Positions 26,907-39,345 of a DNA stretch of 64,000 nt are shown one piece after another (position 1 is the stretch's first letter; each line of letters starts with the position of its first letter). Made by a program: the position numbers and the translations under genes. The stretch covers positions 18,824,037-18,888,036 of the forward strand of contig BSYO01000004.1 in NCBI GenBank assembly GCA_033239525.1, given 5' to 3'. Under the pieces are notes generated by a model, which was given only the letters and a program-made list of their open reading frames with translations, was not told where the DNA came from and did not search any database. Source of the DNA: Nepenthes gracilis. Its lineage: Eukaryota; Streptophyta; Magnoliopsida; Caryophyllales; Nepenthaceae.

Positions 26907-29168
26907 CGTGAGATCCCAATCCCAAAAATATAAAAATTAGGAAGTGCATTGTAATGAATTGGTAAGGCCAAATTGGTGTGATGAACTTATAAGAGTCGAA
27001 GTAGGATAAGGCAAGCTTGAAGGCTAGAGTACCTTGTGCCCTCTTGAAGGCCAAAGTGACTTTGTGGCCTCTTGAAGGCTGAAGTGGCTTTGTGAGATCT
27101 TGAAGACCAAAGTGGCTTTGTGAGCTCTTGAAGGCTGGAGTGGCCTTGTGCACTCTTGAGGCCAAAGTAGCCTTATGACCTCTTAAGCGCCGGAGTGAAT
27201 TTGAATGATTGATGGAGGCCGGAGTGGCCTTGTGAGGTGGTAGAGGCCGGAGTGATTTGTGAGGTGATGGAGGCCGGAGTGATTATGGAAGCATGATGAA
27301 GCCGGTTTAAATGGAAATGAAAGGTTGGCCAGTTGATGTTGAAGATGAAATGTTGGCCGGTTGGAATTGGTGATGAGTTGTTGACCAGATTTAGAAATAT
27401 AAATTGGAATGAATTCTGAAATAAAATGTCGAAGTGAATTTTGAAGTAACCTTCCTAGAGTAAAATGCTTTAACTAATCCTGCTAATGACGGGAGTAAAT
27501 TGAAATTGATAAAAATCGACTTTGTTAAAGGGCCAGAGTAGATCCAACTACTTCAATCTAATCAAAGTAAGTAAACCACCCCTACCTACTTCGCCGACCC
27601 TCTAGAAGAAAAGTACCAAGTAGGTAACATACTCCACCAGCTCCCACCTAACCATCATCTATAAATAATGAGCTCTTAGTCTGAAAAATGAGATAGAAAA
27701 TCTGTGAAAGAGTTGGAAGAATTTGGAAGAGATAAAGAGAAAAAGGGAGTCTTAGGCCAAGGTTGAAGTAAGGACTTGGAGAATCAAGCAAGTGTACTTT
27801 CTATTTTAAAGTTCAGATTTTAAGAATGTTTTAATGCAAGAGTACTCTGGAGCTTGTTTTCTATGTTATTGCTTTGATAATTATGTTCTAAATCCCATTT
27901 CTTAAGTTTCATTATGAAGCATGCATGAATTTTTTAATTCTGAACTAAGTTTTATATTTTGTGAATCTGTATTTCCTGACTTTGACTTCATGTTTTAGCA
28001 CATACTTTATTGTTCAAAGTTACAATCGAAATTGCTTTATATGAGTATAACCCTTGACTTTGCTTTTCATATGTTGACTCATGTTTCTGTTCATGTCATG
28101 ACCGGATTGTTTTGTATGGAAATCCTATATGAAAATTGGAATGTTAAAAAATATGAAGGCCTTTGAATCTAACCGGAGCATGGAAATATGTAAACTTTGA
28201 ATTGGCCATGAGATATGATAAATTTTGTTTGAACTTTGAATAAGTGCTTCGGACCTAGAACTGTGATACAGTCAGATAAGGTTCTCCGGCGTGCCTTAGA
28301 ACATTACAGTGATAATCAAGGGCAACTCCATCCATGAAGTGATACGTGGTTCGCCCCTCCTCGAGACGTAAAGAGAGGACAGAAATATAAAACTTTGGTC
28401 TTTAGATTCTGAATGGAAATAGAAATGGATATGATTTTGGAATTATAGCCTTTAATTGTATGGAATGAAAACAATCTACCATTGATTGCTCTTCCCCTTG
28501 GCTGGTAGGATCTACTAGCCTAAATTCATTTGAATAATGAAAATGACATGGCATTATAGACTTTGAAAATTTGACCCTATACATGAACTTTGGAAATTGA
28601 TATTGCATTGTAAACTTCAGATTTTGACGTTGGACTTTCTACTTTGGAAAAATTGACATTAAAATATAGAATTTTGTACTCTAAAAATTTGCATTAAATT
28701 GTGAACTTTAAATATTGGCGTCGAATCAAGAACTTTGGAATCGGTATTGATCATGAACTTCAATATTTTCAATGACTTTGAATTATCATATTTACGATTT
28801 ATATTGCATATTTTTGGTACATTGTTGAGTTTTAACTCACTCTATTATAATTTTTTCCCCCAGATGAGACTGTAGAATTGATACCGGACGAGTAGGATTA
28901 GATAAAGCTTAGCAATGAGGGATTTTGGAATCAGAAAATCTGTTGAAGATTTTTAAGGATTTTTGATGTAATTATCTCAAACTGTAAATGAATAAATGAC
29001 TATACTTCCACTTATATAAATTTTAAAATAGATCTGCTTCTATCATTAACTTTTGGCTATAATCAGGTTTTAGAATGGCATCTCTATGGGATTTTTTCAT
29101 TTAATGAAATGAAATGTTAAAAGAGTTGGAGTTGTAAATATTATATGGTATTTGATGATCCTGTGTAA
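26907..29168 (+). mobile_element. T-family LTR, left duplication copy, right end lost
   Basis: Starts CGTGAGATCC (TG has become CG) after GATGG and matches the T LTRs through GATGATCCTGTGTA. The last 150-160 bp of the LTR are missing. Unlike the right copy it has no U insertion. The donor-like site is mutated (AAGCAAGT at 27786) and the acceptor-like block ends at 28863. Confidence 0.85.
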
Positions 29169-29189
29169 ATAAAGAGTGACTCTTTCAAA

Positions 29190-29918
29190 CATTGTCTCCA
29201 CAAAGCATCACAAGAAGTGGAATATGGCACTAAGAAGCCCACCACTGGCTTAGCTCACTCTTCAACTTATGGACAATAGATCAAATTTCATCTAAATAAT
29301 CAAAAATTTCAAATACATCCTCCACTTCTTGAAATTCAATTTAAGCCTTAATTGGATCAAACATCCCAAAAATTTTTAAAATTGGCTCACTCTAAATTAT
29401 TCGAGGGGCGCTCCATCTTACCCCTAATAGACCATCCTTCACATAACAACCAAATTTTCATCTAGTTGCTAAATTGAATCACAGATAATATCGCTCATGC
29501 GACCCATCACAGCCAATCAATCAACTTCACGAGTCGAATTCAAATATTTAAGACCCAAACTTTCATTATTCAGCATAGGCTGCACTTATCGAGCTAAATA
29601 TTCTATCAATTACTTTCCCAAGATGACCCCAAAACACCTCTCCTTACGACCTTTTCTTTGATACCATCTCTGTCACGACTCAAAAATACAATATACGTAA
29701 GTCAAAAATAAAATCCATAATAACGTTTCTATCAACCACAAAAATCCAACACAAGCATGACAATCATGGACATAAAGGACCCGATATAATAAAACTCGCA
29801 CAAGATCGCATCGGATATAACTCCGAATAAACATAATACACGACCTGCTATCCAGAATCGCAAGTGAGGTATTGAATATAATAACAACTCATCAACATAA
29901 TGCAATAACTCTAATATA
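29190..29918 (-). mobile_element. Fragment of an R-family chromovirus at the duplication junction
   Basis: From about 29445 it matches 49603-50078 (internal end, Met-type primer site region and start of an R LTR: TCTGTCACGACTCAAAAATA). It stops abruptly at 29918 where copia sequence begins. 29190-29445 has no counterpart in the R element at 44-52 kb. It marks the junction between the two duplication copies. Confidence 0.75.
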
Positions 29919-29919
29919 T

Positions 29920-31320
29920 CCTTCTGGTTGTACATATGGGGAAGATATGGTGATTTTTGAGTCAGGAGATGAATTGGATAATGGATAGCGGTTCCTCACA
30001 CTATATAACATTAAGAAAGTCCTTCTTCACCACCTATACGCTTGAAAACTACATGGTATTAAATATAGATAACGATGGTTTGTCGTGTACTGTTAAAACT
30101 GGGGATATTAGCTTGTGGACAAACAACAGGACGAAACTCATGTTGAAGGACATGCGACATGTTTTAGATTTATGGTTGAATGTGATTTCAATTAGGAAAC
30201 TTGATCAATAACGCTTTTGCATAGCATTCGAAAAATGCCAGTGAAAACTCACCAAATGTGCCTTGGTTGTAGTAAGGGGAAGCAACCAATCAAATCGATA
30301 TTTGATAAATGTTTCGATTGCCAAGGATAACGTTAAGATGACCAATCGGAGCATTTGTCAATGTGGTGAAGAGATGAGGCTGAAAAAGAGTGTAATGGGG
30401 AGTGATTCTACCACAGAGGAAAAGCCGAAAGAGAACAAAACTACTCTAGATTCAGTGAAACGATAGAGGGTATCATTCAAGCTTGTGGAAGCCGATACTG
30501 GGATCGATTGAAAAGAAAGTTGTCATAGGATATGTGATAATAGTTACTGGCTATAGTGAAGGGTCCCCCACAAGGTTGTGAAGAGAAGTCGGTTAAGATT
30601 TGATAACTCCCTTGTGAATAGTATAACAAACTAATAATTATCAGAGGGTTGCACGATATTCATGCGAGAATTACATTATTCACACCCGCAAAGTGCACGC
30701 GACTAGCGCCTTTAGGGCATGCTCGAGGTGCACCCAAGGAGCGCTCGAGCACCAATTCTAGTGAAGTCCGCATCTGAGGCACTCCTAATGGGTACTCAAG
30801 TACGAGCTTCATATCTTCAAGAAATTTTAAAATCAAATCCCATATAAAGAGCGACGCATAGAAAGAGAAAAAAGAAAAGGAGAGAAGAGAAATATGTTTG
30901 ATAGCCGATTGAGATCTGATTTAAATTTTATTCTTTATCAAAGTCGGGTACATTATTCTAGAGTGATTTTTTAAAACGTATTTCATCTTATTGCTCTTAT
31001 TTCTCATTATATTTCTCTTATAAATTGTTAGATATATTGAGAAAATTATGATCAACCATTATTTATTCGGAATTATAGCGACGGGGTTTTAGAAGGTTTT
31101 CTTTATAATCGATACTATTGTTATTACAATAAATTTATTCAAAATTTATCATATAATTTTTCTTTAATTGAAAAGGATTTTTCACATTAAAAACGTTATA
31201 CATCATTATATTTCTTGTGTTCATAAGTTTGGTAGTTGAAGTTTGATGTAGAGTTTGAGTTTTGTTATGTTGTATTGGGTTGCATGTATTTAAGTCAAAC
31301 TCCAACTGTTTCAAGAGCAA
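29920..31320 (+). mobile_element. Copia remnant, right copy, gag missing
   Basis: Begins within the protease-upstream region and runs through the protease and the 3' LTR (start TGATAACTCC at about 30600). The 5' LTR and gag are absent because the duplication junction lies at 29919. Confidence 0.75.
29966..30466 (+). pseudogene. Copia protease remnant, right copy
   Basis: Same frame as at 22139: WIMDSGSSHYIT then GDISLWTNNRTKL and a stop at 30209-30211. A few substitutions distinguish the two copies. Non-functional fragment with no downstream integrase or RT. Confidence 0.8.
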
Positions 31321-32343
31321 TTAGCAAACTCTAAAATCATATGAAGCTTTTAGAGAAAGAACAAAAAGATATGCCGTCTCCTCCTAAGAATAAGATAGGT
31401 GAAATGATAGCTAAAAGGGGGAAAAGAAATGTTGTCGGCACAACAAAAAAGAAAAGAAAAAAGAAAAAAGTGGGTTAGGCCAAATATTGAAGGGGAGCAA
31501 ACGGTGAGCTCAGTTCTCACAATCAACAGGCAATAGGCGTCTCACTAGATGAACGTTGGTCCCGGCCACGTATCTCCTATTTACACTATATTTTACTTAA
31601 ATATAGTTTATACTTGCACTATTTCTGGACTGATTTGATATATCTTTATATATATTGGTTAGAGGGGGAAGGCTCCTGGAAAGACATCAAGAATGATTTT
31701 ACTTAAATCTTTTATAGTTTATGGGGTCCAGTCAGGCACGGTGTGCTCCATTCTCCCATCTTCTCTTTATTCATTAACCTTACTTTGTGTCATGCTGCTC
31801 AACGCTCCCTTAATCTTTTAAGAGATGTTTCATTATCAATGGGCTTTTGTGCCAATAATCTCTAGATGACCTGCCATTAGGCTCAATAGCCTCAATATAA
31901 CAGGTGTCTACAGTCGGTCATGAAGTATTTATTGTTCTGTCTAAGACAAACTCTTGAAAAGACCTTAAGAATGATTTTAATCTTTGAACCTTTTTATAAT
32001 TCACAGGGCCCTCTCAAGCACAGTGAGCTCCATTTTCCCATCTCCTATTTACCCATTAACCTTACTTGTGCTATGTTGCTCTATGTTCCCTCAAGCTCGC
32101 AAGAGATCTTTCACCATGGGGGCGCACCAACAGCCTGCTCTAGATGACCTGTCATTTGGCTCAGAGTCCTCAATATAATAGGAGGCTACATCCGACATTA
32201 TTCTTCATGAAGGAATATAATGTTTCACCTAAGACCAACACCCAACAACATCCACGCTGCCCCCACAATTCGAAGTTTCATCGAAGTCTAAATGTCCTTG
32301 TTGACTTTGACAATAGTTAGGTACACAAATAATAATATACTAC

Positions 32344-33806
32344 TAATGTGTCCTTGAATCCGGATAGTTGAATCGGTTAGAGAGTTACTCAATCCTTCCT
32401 AACGGGTCGAACTGGAGTCAATCCGATCCTCATTATTTGAAACTTAGATTTTACGCAACGCATCTAACAGATAAGATGTTAGAGGATGACGGAAACTCGC
32501 TTCCTGATATATTCTCCAACGCTCAAATCAGAAATATTTCTATGATGATAGAAAGATGGAGGAATACAAGATGTGTATGCATAGATGCATGTAAAAGGGG
32601 AATCAAACTGTTAGCAAAGGGCTAGGCTCTAGTGAGTGCGCCCAACCAATGGGCGACTTTAATAGATGGATGTCTTAGCTCCGCAGAGTGCGTTTGACCA
32701 GGGGACAACTTTGAGAGATGGAAGATTTGGCTCGGAAGGGTGCGCTCGGCTAGGAGGCTTCTTATAGAGATGGAGGACTTAACTCTGCTGGGTGCACCTG
32801 GTCAGGGGCGGCTTTAAGAGATGAATGATTTAGCTCTACTGGGTACGTTTGGCCAAGGAGCGACTTATAGAGATGAATGATTTAACTCTACAGGGTGCAC
32901 CCGACCATAGGGTGGTTTTAAGAGATGGATGAGAATTTTATTTGTGGGGTGCAGTTTGCTTCACATTTTTCAGGAAATCCCTTAGATAGGGAAGCACTGG
33001 TGAGCTTGCTTGCACGGTAGTGAATGCCTCCGTTGGAATCCTCTCTGGGCTACGTACGAAGGGGGGCCTTCTACGCCCAATTGCACAAGTTATCCTCGTT
33101 GCCTCGATGGCAGAGAATTCGAAGGGAGTGCAACGCGTCCACATTTGCAAGCCTGAATCGGATTGGTTATCTAACAGTTGGAGGTAATCCTCTGAACTCG
33201 ATGAGAGAGTGAAAACCGTGAGGATAAGTGTGCTCCCATTCGCCTAGAGTCTAGCTAGAGTAGCTAAGCACCATCCATTCTTCTTTGTTTCTCTTCTTGT
33301 TTTATTGGTTCGTTGTTGAAAATTTATTCCTTTTCTTCTTCCTCTTGTCATCAGAAGCCCTAAGCCTCTCAAGCCCCCTTCAAATTTGGATATTTTAACA
33401 TTTGGGTCTCCTCTTTTTATCGAGGGGGTGATGGTTATCTGCCTCCTAGGCTGTAAAAAGAGGCCATCACCCTACCTTCTGCATGTGCTATCCCTCATGA
33501 TTACTGTGCAAAGGGCACCAAGCAGGTTGGTCATGATTACTTATCAGAGGTCAGATGCGAATCCTAATTCTCTTAATCGGAAAAATGATACATTGACAAT
33601 GGCCACACTGGTTGGTCAGTTGTGCAGCGTGTTTTGATTTGGGAGAGCTACTGGGTTGTGTTTGATGCCAATCCACGGGTTGATTTTTGTTGGGTTGATC
33701 TGAACTGGGCCGTCTAAATCTTGGGCTGTGCAGAATGCCTCCTTAGCCGTGTGGTTCTTCCTACAAACTTGGAATTGGGCCGGCCCATGTATCTCTGGAC
33801 TCATCA
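32344..33806 (-). mobile_element. Solo Tat-type LTR, right copy
   Basis: Duplicate of 24560-26016, with ACTAC at 32339-32343 and 33807-33811. Its terminal TG has become TA. Confidence 0.8.
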
Positions 33807-33850
33807 ACTACTAATTAAAAGGAATTTTTAAATATGTATTTATTTATTTA

Positions 33851-34722
33851 TGATGCGTTCTAAATCTAAGTTTCAAACTGATTCGGGTCGAGCTGTCCGT
33901 CGAATTTCGGTCTCTGTCCTCTTATCCTTAGATCTTGAACACTACAATTTCAAGTAAGAGGTTAGGTAATGGTAGGATTGAGTCCCACTGAAAATACTCT
34001 GACGCTCAAGTCCATAAATAGCCTTCAGAGAACAGAATGTGGATGTAAAGAATGTAAAAATGAATGTTGGGAGTGTATTTATGGATATAGGTGGGGAGTG
34101 CCCTCGTATAGAAAGTGGCTTTGGATGCTCGTGGAGAGTAATTTCTCTAAGTATTGAGCTCACAGAAAGCTAGTAGCTGAAAGAGAGAGAGCGTTGGGAT
34201 ACTTGAGAGAAAGCGTTGGGATACTCGAGAGCAATTTCTTTAAGTATTAAGTCTGCTTGAGGGCATTTAGTGGGCAAGAGAAAGCGTACCTCTGGAGTGA
34301 GTTTTCATGGCCTTTTATAACCATGACCCTAGGCTACCTTCCTTATACATCGAGCCTAGATGCCAACCATCTGTGTGGGGATCGTTGCCTTTCTTGTGTA
34401 GGCATGAGAACCATTACTAGCCGTAATGGTCATGGAGGTGGATCTCCTTCCTTATGTGTATGGTAACAGTTAGAGTTTCCTTGTAGATTACATGTAGATA
34501 CCCACACACTCCTCTTAGGATATACTCTGATTCTGGATGGTTACTGTTACAGGAGAGATTGCCTTCTTTGGAGATGCAAGAAATCAGGGCAGATGACCGT
34601 TGTGACTTAGAAAGGGATGTGTAGGCTGATTTAGGCATGGGCCGCGTTCATCCTGAGCCTCTACCAATTTACTTGCCACTTCTCTGGTCAACGGTAGTAT
34701 TGACCGTCTCGGGCTTAGATGG
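33851..34722 (-). mobile_element. Tat 3' LTR 'C', distal part (continues at 54468)
   Basis: Left end TGATGCGTTC is the minus-strand LTR terminus. Interrupted at 34722 by element T (GATGG duplicated) and resumed at 54468-54620. Together this gives an LTR of about 1.0 kb belonging to the Tat element whose genes lie at 55.6-63.0 kb. Confidence 0.7.
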
Positions 34723-35254
34723 TGTGAGATCCCGATCCCAAAAATATAAAAATTAGGAAGTGCATGGTAATGAATTGGTAAGGCTAAAATGGTGTGATAA
34801 ACTTATAAGAGTCGAAGTAGGATAAGGCAAGCTTGAAGGCCAAAGTACCTTGTGCCCTCTTGAAGGCCAAAGTGACTTTGTGGCCTCTTGAAGGCCGAAG
34901 TGGCTTTGTGAGCTCTTAAAGGCTGGAGTGGCCTTGTGCACCCTTGAGGCCAAAGTAGCCTTATGACCTCTTAAGGGCCGGAGTGAATTTGAATGATTGA
35001 TGGAGGCCAGAGTGGCTGTGAGGTTCCGGATTTAGGGGAAAGGTAGTTAAGGATTAATCGTCGTCCTAGTAAATTAATTGTAGATCAATTGATTAATGTA
35101 GGGATGTGTATAAGGTAAAAAGGTGGAAAATATCCAAAATTTCTCCTGCTGAAGTACGGGGTCAGCAGCCAGTGCCCGCTGTCCGCTCGAGCTCAGCTCG
35201 AACCGAAAAACCAGTGGCGAGCCCGCTCGCTGCCCGCTCGAGCGGGCGGCGCAG

Positions 35255-35262
35255 TATAAATA
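35255..35262 (+). promoter_or_regulatory. TATA box of solo LTR U
   Basis: TATAAATA in a GC-rich context, about 155 bp before the GAG|GCAAGT site. Confidence 0.65.
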
Positions 35263-35413
35263 CGCGCCCTGTCTCTTTCCTCGTCATTTTCACGCAGCTA
35301 GGGTTTCTAGAGAGAGAGGGAGGCGCGTTTCTAGAGCGAGAAAGAAGGAGAACGAGGCTTGGAAGTCCGATTCGGTTCAAGAGCCAGTTATTATAGTTAA
35401 AGCACGCGTCGAG

Positions 35414-36677
35414 GCAAGTGTTCTCATACCCACTAACTTTCCCCTTTCGTTGATTTTCGTTATTTATCGGGTATTTTCGTGTTGATACCCACCCATGGCT
35501 TCGAAAATGCAGTACCCGAGTCTCGAGACCAAGGATAGTATAATTTGTTCGCTGATTTGCTCACCAATTCGTTCGGTGGAGCTTCATCCAAACCCTAACC
35601 CACGGGATTTTGGGGGTTTCCCGTTTTCCACCGGTAAATCATTAAATTGACTTCATAATATGAATCCCCACGTTCTTATTGTGCATATATGTTGGCCGCG
35701 GGAAAAATCTCGCACGTTATGACCCGTTCGTGGCCTCCGAGTCCTCTAAATTACTGTTCATCCGTGAATAAATTGGAAAATTGCTCATGTTGCTTCTATA
35801 TATTTATGATGGAGCTTATGATATGTGTTGATGTGAAAATATAAGCTTTGAACTTTATAAATTGTGCACTGGAAACGTGGGAACGTATCCCGAGAGCTTT
35901 TAAGGTGGTGGTTGTCCACCGGAGGTAAGGAATTCCAACTCCTTGTGAACATTGTGATAAATTGTGATAAAAGTTAATCTCAAAGAAGAAATTAAGTTCA
36001 ATAAGTAAACGGAGGGAGACCTACTAGGCGTGTCGTGGAGAGCGTGACCTCCCGGATGGAGACGTGTGATGGGAATGGGACTTCCCAGTGATGTTTGATT
36101 GTGTCGTGTAGTGGGTCATCCCTCTCGAAGAGTCAAACCTTGAAATTAATACCATGGTCGATAGGAGTGGTGTCCTCTAACCTGCCACGTGCATCATGGT
36201 GGGAACCCAAGAAATACTCTGGCCGCCCTTGGGGGCGGGTGACGTACATGGCAAGTCCTAGGACACTGCAGTGAAAGAACGAGGATTGCCTTGATCCCCG
36301 GGGGTGTGGGGCGTGTCATTGAACACTACATATCGAGATGTAACTGTTCTGTGGATTGTTGCATGGATGCAACCAGTGGTCGTGTGCTACCGACCTAAGA
36401 ATGTAGTCGTGGCTTTAGAATGTGTAGCGAACACATTACTTTCCTCGTTCTCTTACTTCGTTGGCTAGTACGATCTACTAGCTCCAGGGTCCGCAAAGAT
36501 AAATATTTAAATAAAGACGAATAAATTGAATCAGATAATTTCAAGTTCTCTCCTCCCTTTTATGCCCCTCGTACTGTTCCTGTGCTCTTTCTTTTCAGTA
36601 CCCGTGCTTGTTGTTAGTTAGTGGGATATGATTTTATTTGCTGGACTTTATGCTCACCCTTGCTTTATGTTTTTCAG
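35414..36677 (+). other. Predicted GC-AG leader intron in LTR U
   Basis: Starts GCAAGT after GAG. Ends with a TGCTCACCC branch-point-like motif, a T-rich run and CAG. The proposed first exon (about 35285-35413) contains no ATG. Confidence 0.5.
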
Positions 36678-37790
36678 ATGAGAACGCCTTGATGCCTGAT
36701 GAGTCAGCGTAGACCCTAGAAGCTCGGTAGCTAGCTGTCTTGCGTGCTTGGCTCGAGACTTGGACTTGGATTGGCTAGATGTATGCCAAGAATATTTTGG
36801 ATTTTTGGCTTTTGTATCAGATCAAACCTGTATAGAGTTAACTTATACTAGTAGTTGATGGATGATGCATATGTATTAGTCCGCTGTGTTTTGTGGTTTA
36901 TATCTTCCGCAGGTTCTATCTTATGGTGATGTCAGGGTTCCTAGTTGGCACCCTTCTTTGCCGGTGTCTTCTGATTCAAGTCGCCGGTGCCACCTTGGTT
37001 CTTGTGGCTTTTGGGTCCTGTGTGGTTGTCATTGGATTTTATTTGAGAATTATTTGTGAATTATTGTGCAGGGTTGTGTTTTTCAGGTGTTTGTATTTTG
37101 AAAATGTCCAATTTACAGACGGAACTCTGCCCAATTTTCTGTAGAATTTATGATTATTATATTCTCGGTTTGTCCTTAGGTTATTGACAGAGGTTATTCG
37201 GTGGAGAATAATTCGTTCCGTCTCAGTGGCCTTGTGAGGTGGTAGAGGCCGGAGTCATTTGTGAGGTGGTGGAGGCCGGAGTGATTATGGAAGCATGATG
37301 AAGCCGGTTTAAATGGAAATGAAAGGTTGGCCAGTTGATGTTGAAGATGAAATGTTGGCCGGTCGGAATTGGTGATGATTTGTTGACCAGATTTAGAAAC
37401 ATAAATCGGAATGAATTTTGAAATAAAATGCTGAAGTGAATTTTGAAGTAACATTCCCAGAGTAAAATGCTTTAACTAAACCTGCAAATGACTGGAGTAA
37501 ATTGAAATTGATAAAAACCGACTTTGTTAAATGGCCAGAGTCGATATAACTACTTCAATCTAATCAAAGTAAGTAAACCGCCCCTACCTACTTCGTTGAT
37601 TTTCTAGAAAAAAAGTACTAAGTAGTTAACTTACCCTACCAACTCCCACCTGACCCATCCTCTATAAATAATGATCTCTTAGTTTGAAAAATGAGTTAGA
37701 AAATTTGTGAAAGAGCTGGAAGAATTTGGAAGAGACAAAGAGAAAAAATGGAGTCTTAGGCTAGATTGAAGTAAGGACTTGGAGAATCAG

Positions 37791-38867
37791 GCAAGTGTAC
37801 TTTCCGTTTTAAAGTTCAGATTTTAAAAATGTTTTAATGCAAGAGTACTCTGAAGCTTGTTTTCTTTGTTATTGCTATGATAATTATGTTCTAAATCCCA
37901 TTTCTTTAGTTTCATTACGAAGCATGCATGAATTTTATAATTCTGAACTAAGTTTCATATTTTGTGAATCTGCATTTCCTGACTCTGACTTCATGTTTTA
38001 GAACATGCTTTATTGTTCTAAGGTACAATCGAAATTGCTTTGCATGAGTATAACCCTTGACTTTGATTTTCATATGTTGACTCATGTTTTTGTTCATGTC
38101 ATGACCGGATTGCTTGTATGAAAATCCTGTATGAAAATTGAAATGTTAAAAAAAATATGAAGGCCTATGAATCTGACAGGAGCATGGAAATATGTAAACT
38201 TTGAATCGGCCTTGAAATATGATGAATTTGTTTGAACTTTGAATAAGTTTTTTGGACCTAGAACTATAATACAGTCGGATAAGGTTCTCTAGCATGCCTT
38301 AGAACGTTACGGTGGTAATCAAGGGTAACTTCATCCATGGAGTGATATGTAATCCGCCCTTCCTCAAGACGTAAAAAGAGGATAGAAATATGAAACTTTG
38401 GACTTTAGATTCTGAATGGAAATGAAAATTGATATGATTTTAGAACTATGGCCTTTAATTGTGTGGAGTAAATACAATCTACCCTTGATTACTTTTCCCC
38501 TTGGTTGGTAGGGTCTACTAGCCTAAGTTCCATTGAACAATGGAAATGACATGACATTATGAACTTTAAAAATTTGACCATGTACATGAACTTTGGAAAT
38601 TGATATTGCATTGCGAACTTTAGATTTTGACGTTGGACTTTCTACTTCGAAAAAATTGACATTAAAATATAGAATTTTGTACTCTGAAAATTTGCATAGA
38701 ATTGTGAACTTCGAAAAATGGCGTTGAATTAAGAACTTTAGAATTGGTATTGATCATGAACTCCAGTATTTTCTATGATTTTGTATTATCATATTTACGA
38801 TTTATATTGCATGTTTTTGGAACCTTATTGAGTTTCGACTCACTCTATTATAATTTTTTTCCTTTAG
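37791..38867 (+). other. Predicted GC-AG leader intron in T 5' LTR
   Basis: CAG|GCAAGTGTAC donor-like start. The end has GACTCACTC, a T/C run and TTTAG. Equivalents are 27788-28863 (donor mutated) and 52827-53886 in the other T LTR copies. Confidence 0.5.
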
Positions 38868-39329
38868 ATGAGACTGTAGAACTAGTACCGAACAAGCAGG
38901 ATTAGATAAAGCTTAGCAAGGAAGGATTTTGGGATTGGAAAATCTGTTGAAGATTTTTAAGGATTTGGTTGTAATTATCTCAAACTGTGAATGAATGAAT
39001 GATTATGTTTCCATTTGTATACATTTTGGAATAGATCTACTTCTACCATAAACTTTTATAATCAGGTTTTAGAATGTCATCTCTGCACAAATTTTTAGTT
39101 TAACGAAATGAAATGTTAAAAGAGTTGGAGCCGTGAATATTATATGGCGTTAGATGATCCTGTGTATGTATTGAGAATATATATATATATATAACTCTAT
39201 ATTTTGCACGCTTTCATGTGTTGGTCTAGTTTGGACTATCTCCCTTGACTATTTCATTTGGGGACTTGGTCTCGAACGAATTCTGACAGGAGGATTTTGA
39301 AGTGTTAAAAAAAAATATGTTCCGTCACA

Positions 39330-39345
39330 GCTGGTATTAAAAAGA
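39330..39345 (+). promoter_or_regulatory. Primer binding site of T
   Basis: Two bases after the 5' LTR end, TGGTATTAAAAAG is a decayed form of the TGGTATCAGAGC site complementary to initiator Met tRNA. Confidence 0.7.

Larger units (their letters stand above)
22093..29168 (+). repeat. Tandem segmental duplication, left copy
   Basis: From CCTTCTGGTTGTACACATGG at 22093 the sequence matches 29920 onward for about 5 kb up to the T insertion site, and then continues through the T LTR to about 29168. It contains the copia protease and 3' LTR, the solo Tat LTR, part of Tat LTR C and one T LTR. The T LTR starts at the same GATGG site in both copies, so T inserted before the duplication. Confidence 0.9.
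35017..37225 (+). mobile_element. Solo LTR 'U', 2209 bp
   Basis: Begins TGTGAGGTTCCGG and ends TTCCGTCTCA, flanked by GTGGC (35012-35016 and 37226-37230). The left duplication copy has the empty site, confirming the insertion and its late date. TATA box at 35255-35262. Donor-like GAG|GCAAGT at 35413/35414. Acceptor-like TTTTTCAG ends at 36677 and is followed by the frame DENALMPDESA-stop. Confidence 0.9.
29920..39176 (+). repeat. Tandem segmental duplication, right copy
   Basis: Counterpart of 22093-29168; longer because solo LTR U (35017-37225) has inserted. Homology continues through the T 5' LTR. Offset to the left copy is about 7.8 kb before U. Confidence 0.9.
34723..39329 (+). mobile_element. 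5' LTR of T (contains solo LTR U)
   Basis: About 2.4 kb of LTR sequence split by U at 35017-37225. TATA box 37663-37670 (CTATAAATAA). Donor-like AG|GCAAGT at 37790/37791 and acceptor-like CCTTTAG ending at 38867. A degenerate repeat of about 40-bp units (GAACTTTGGAAATTGATATT-like) spans roughly 38560-38770. Confidence 0.85.

Noticed and set aside
36893..37144. Hydrophobic 83-residue frame near the end of solo LTR U
   Set aside because: Falls in the LTR tail with no counterpart in the other LTR families; no start context or domain.
39177..39195. (AT)n run in T 5' LTR as a second foldback
   Set aside because: Only a microsatellite; the inverted arm seen in the 3' LTR is absent here.
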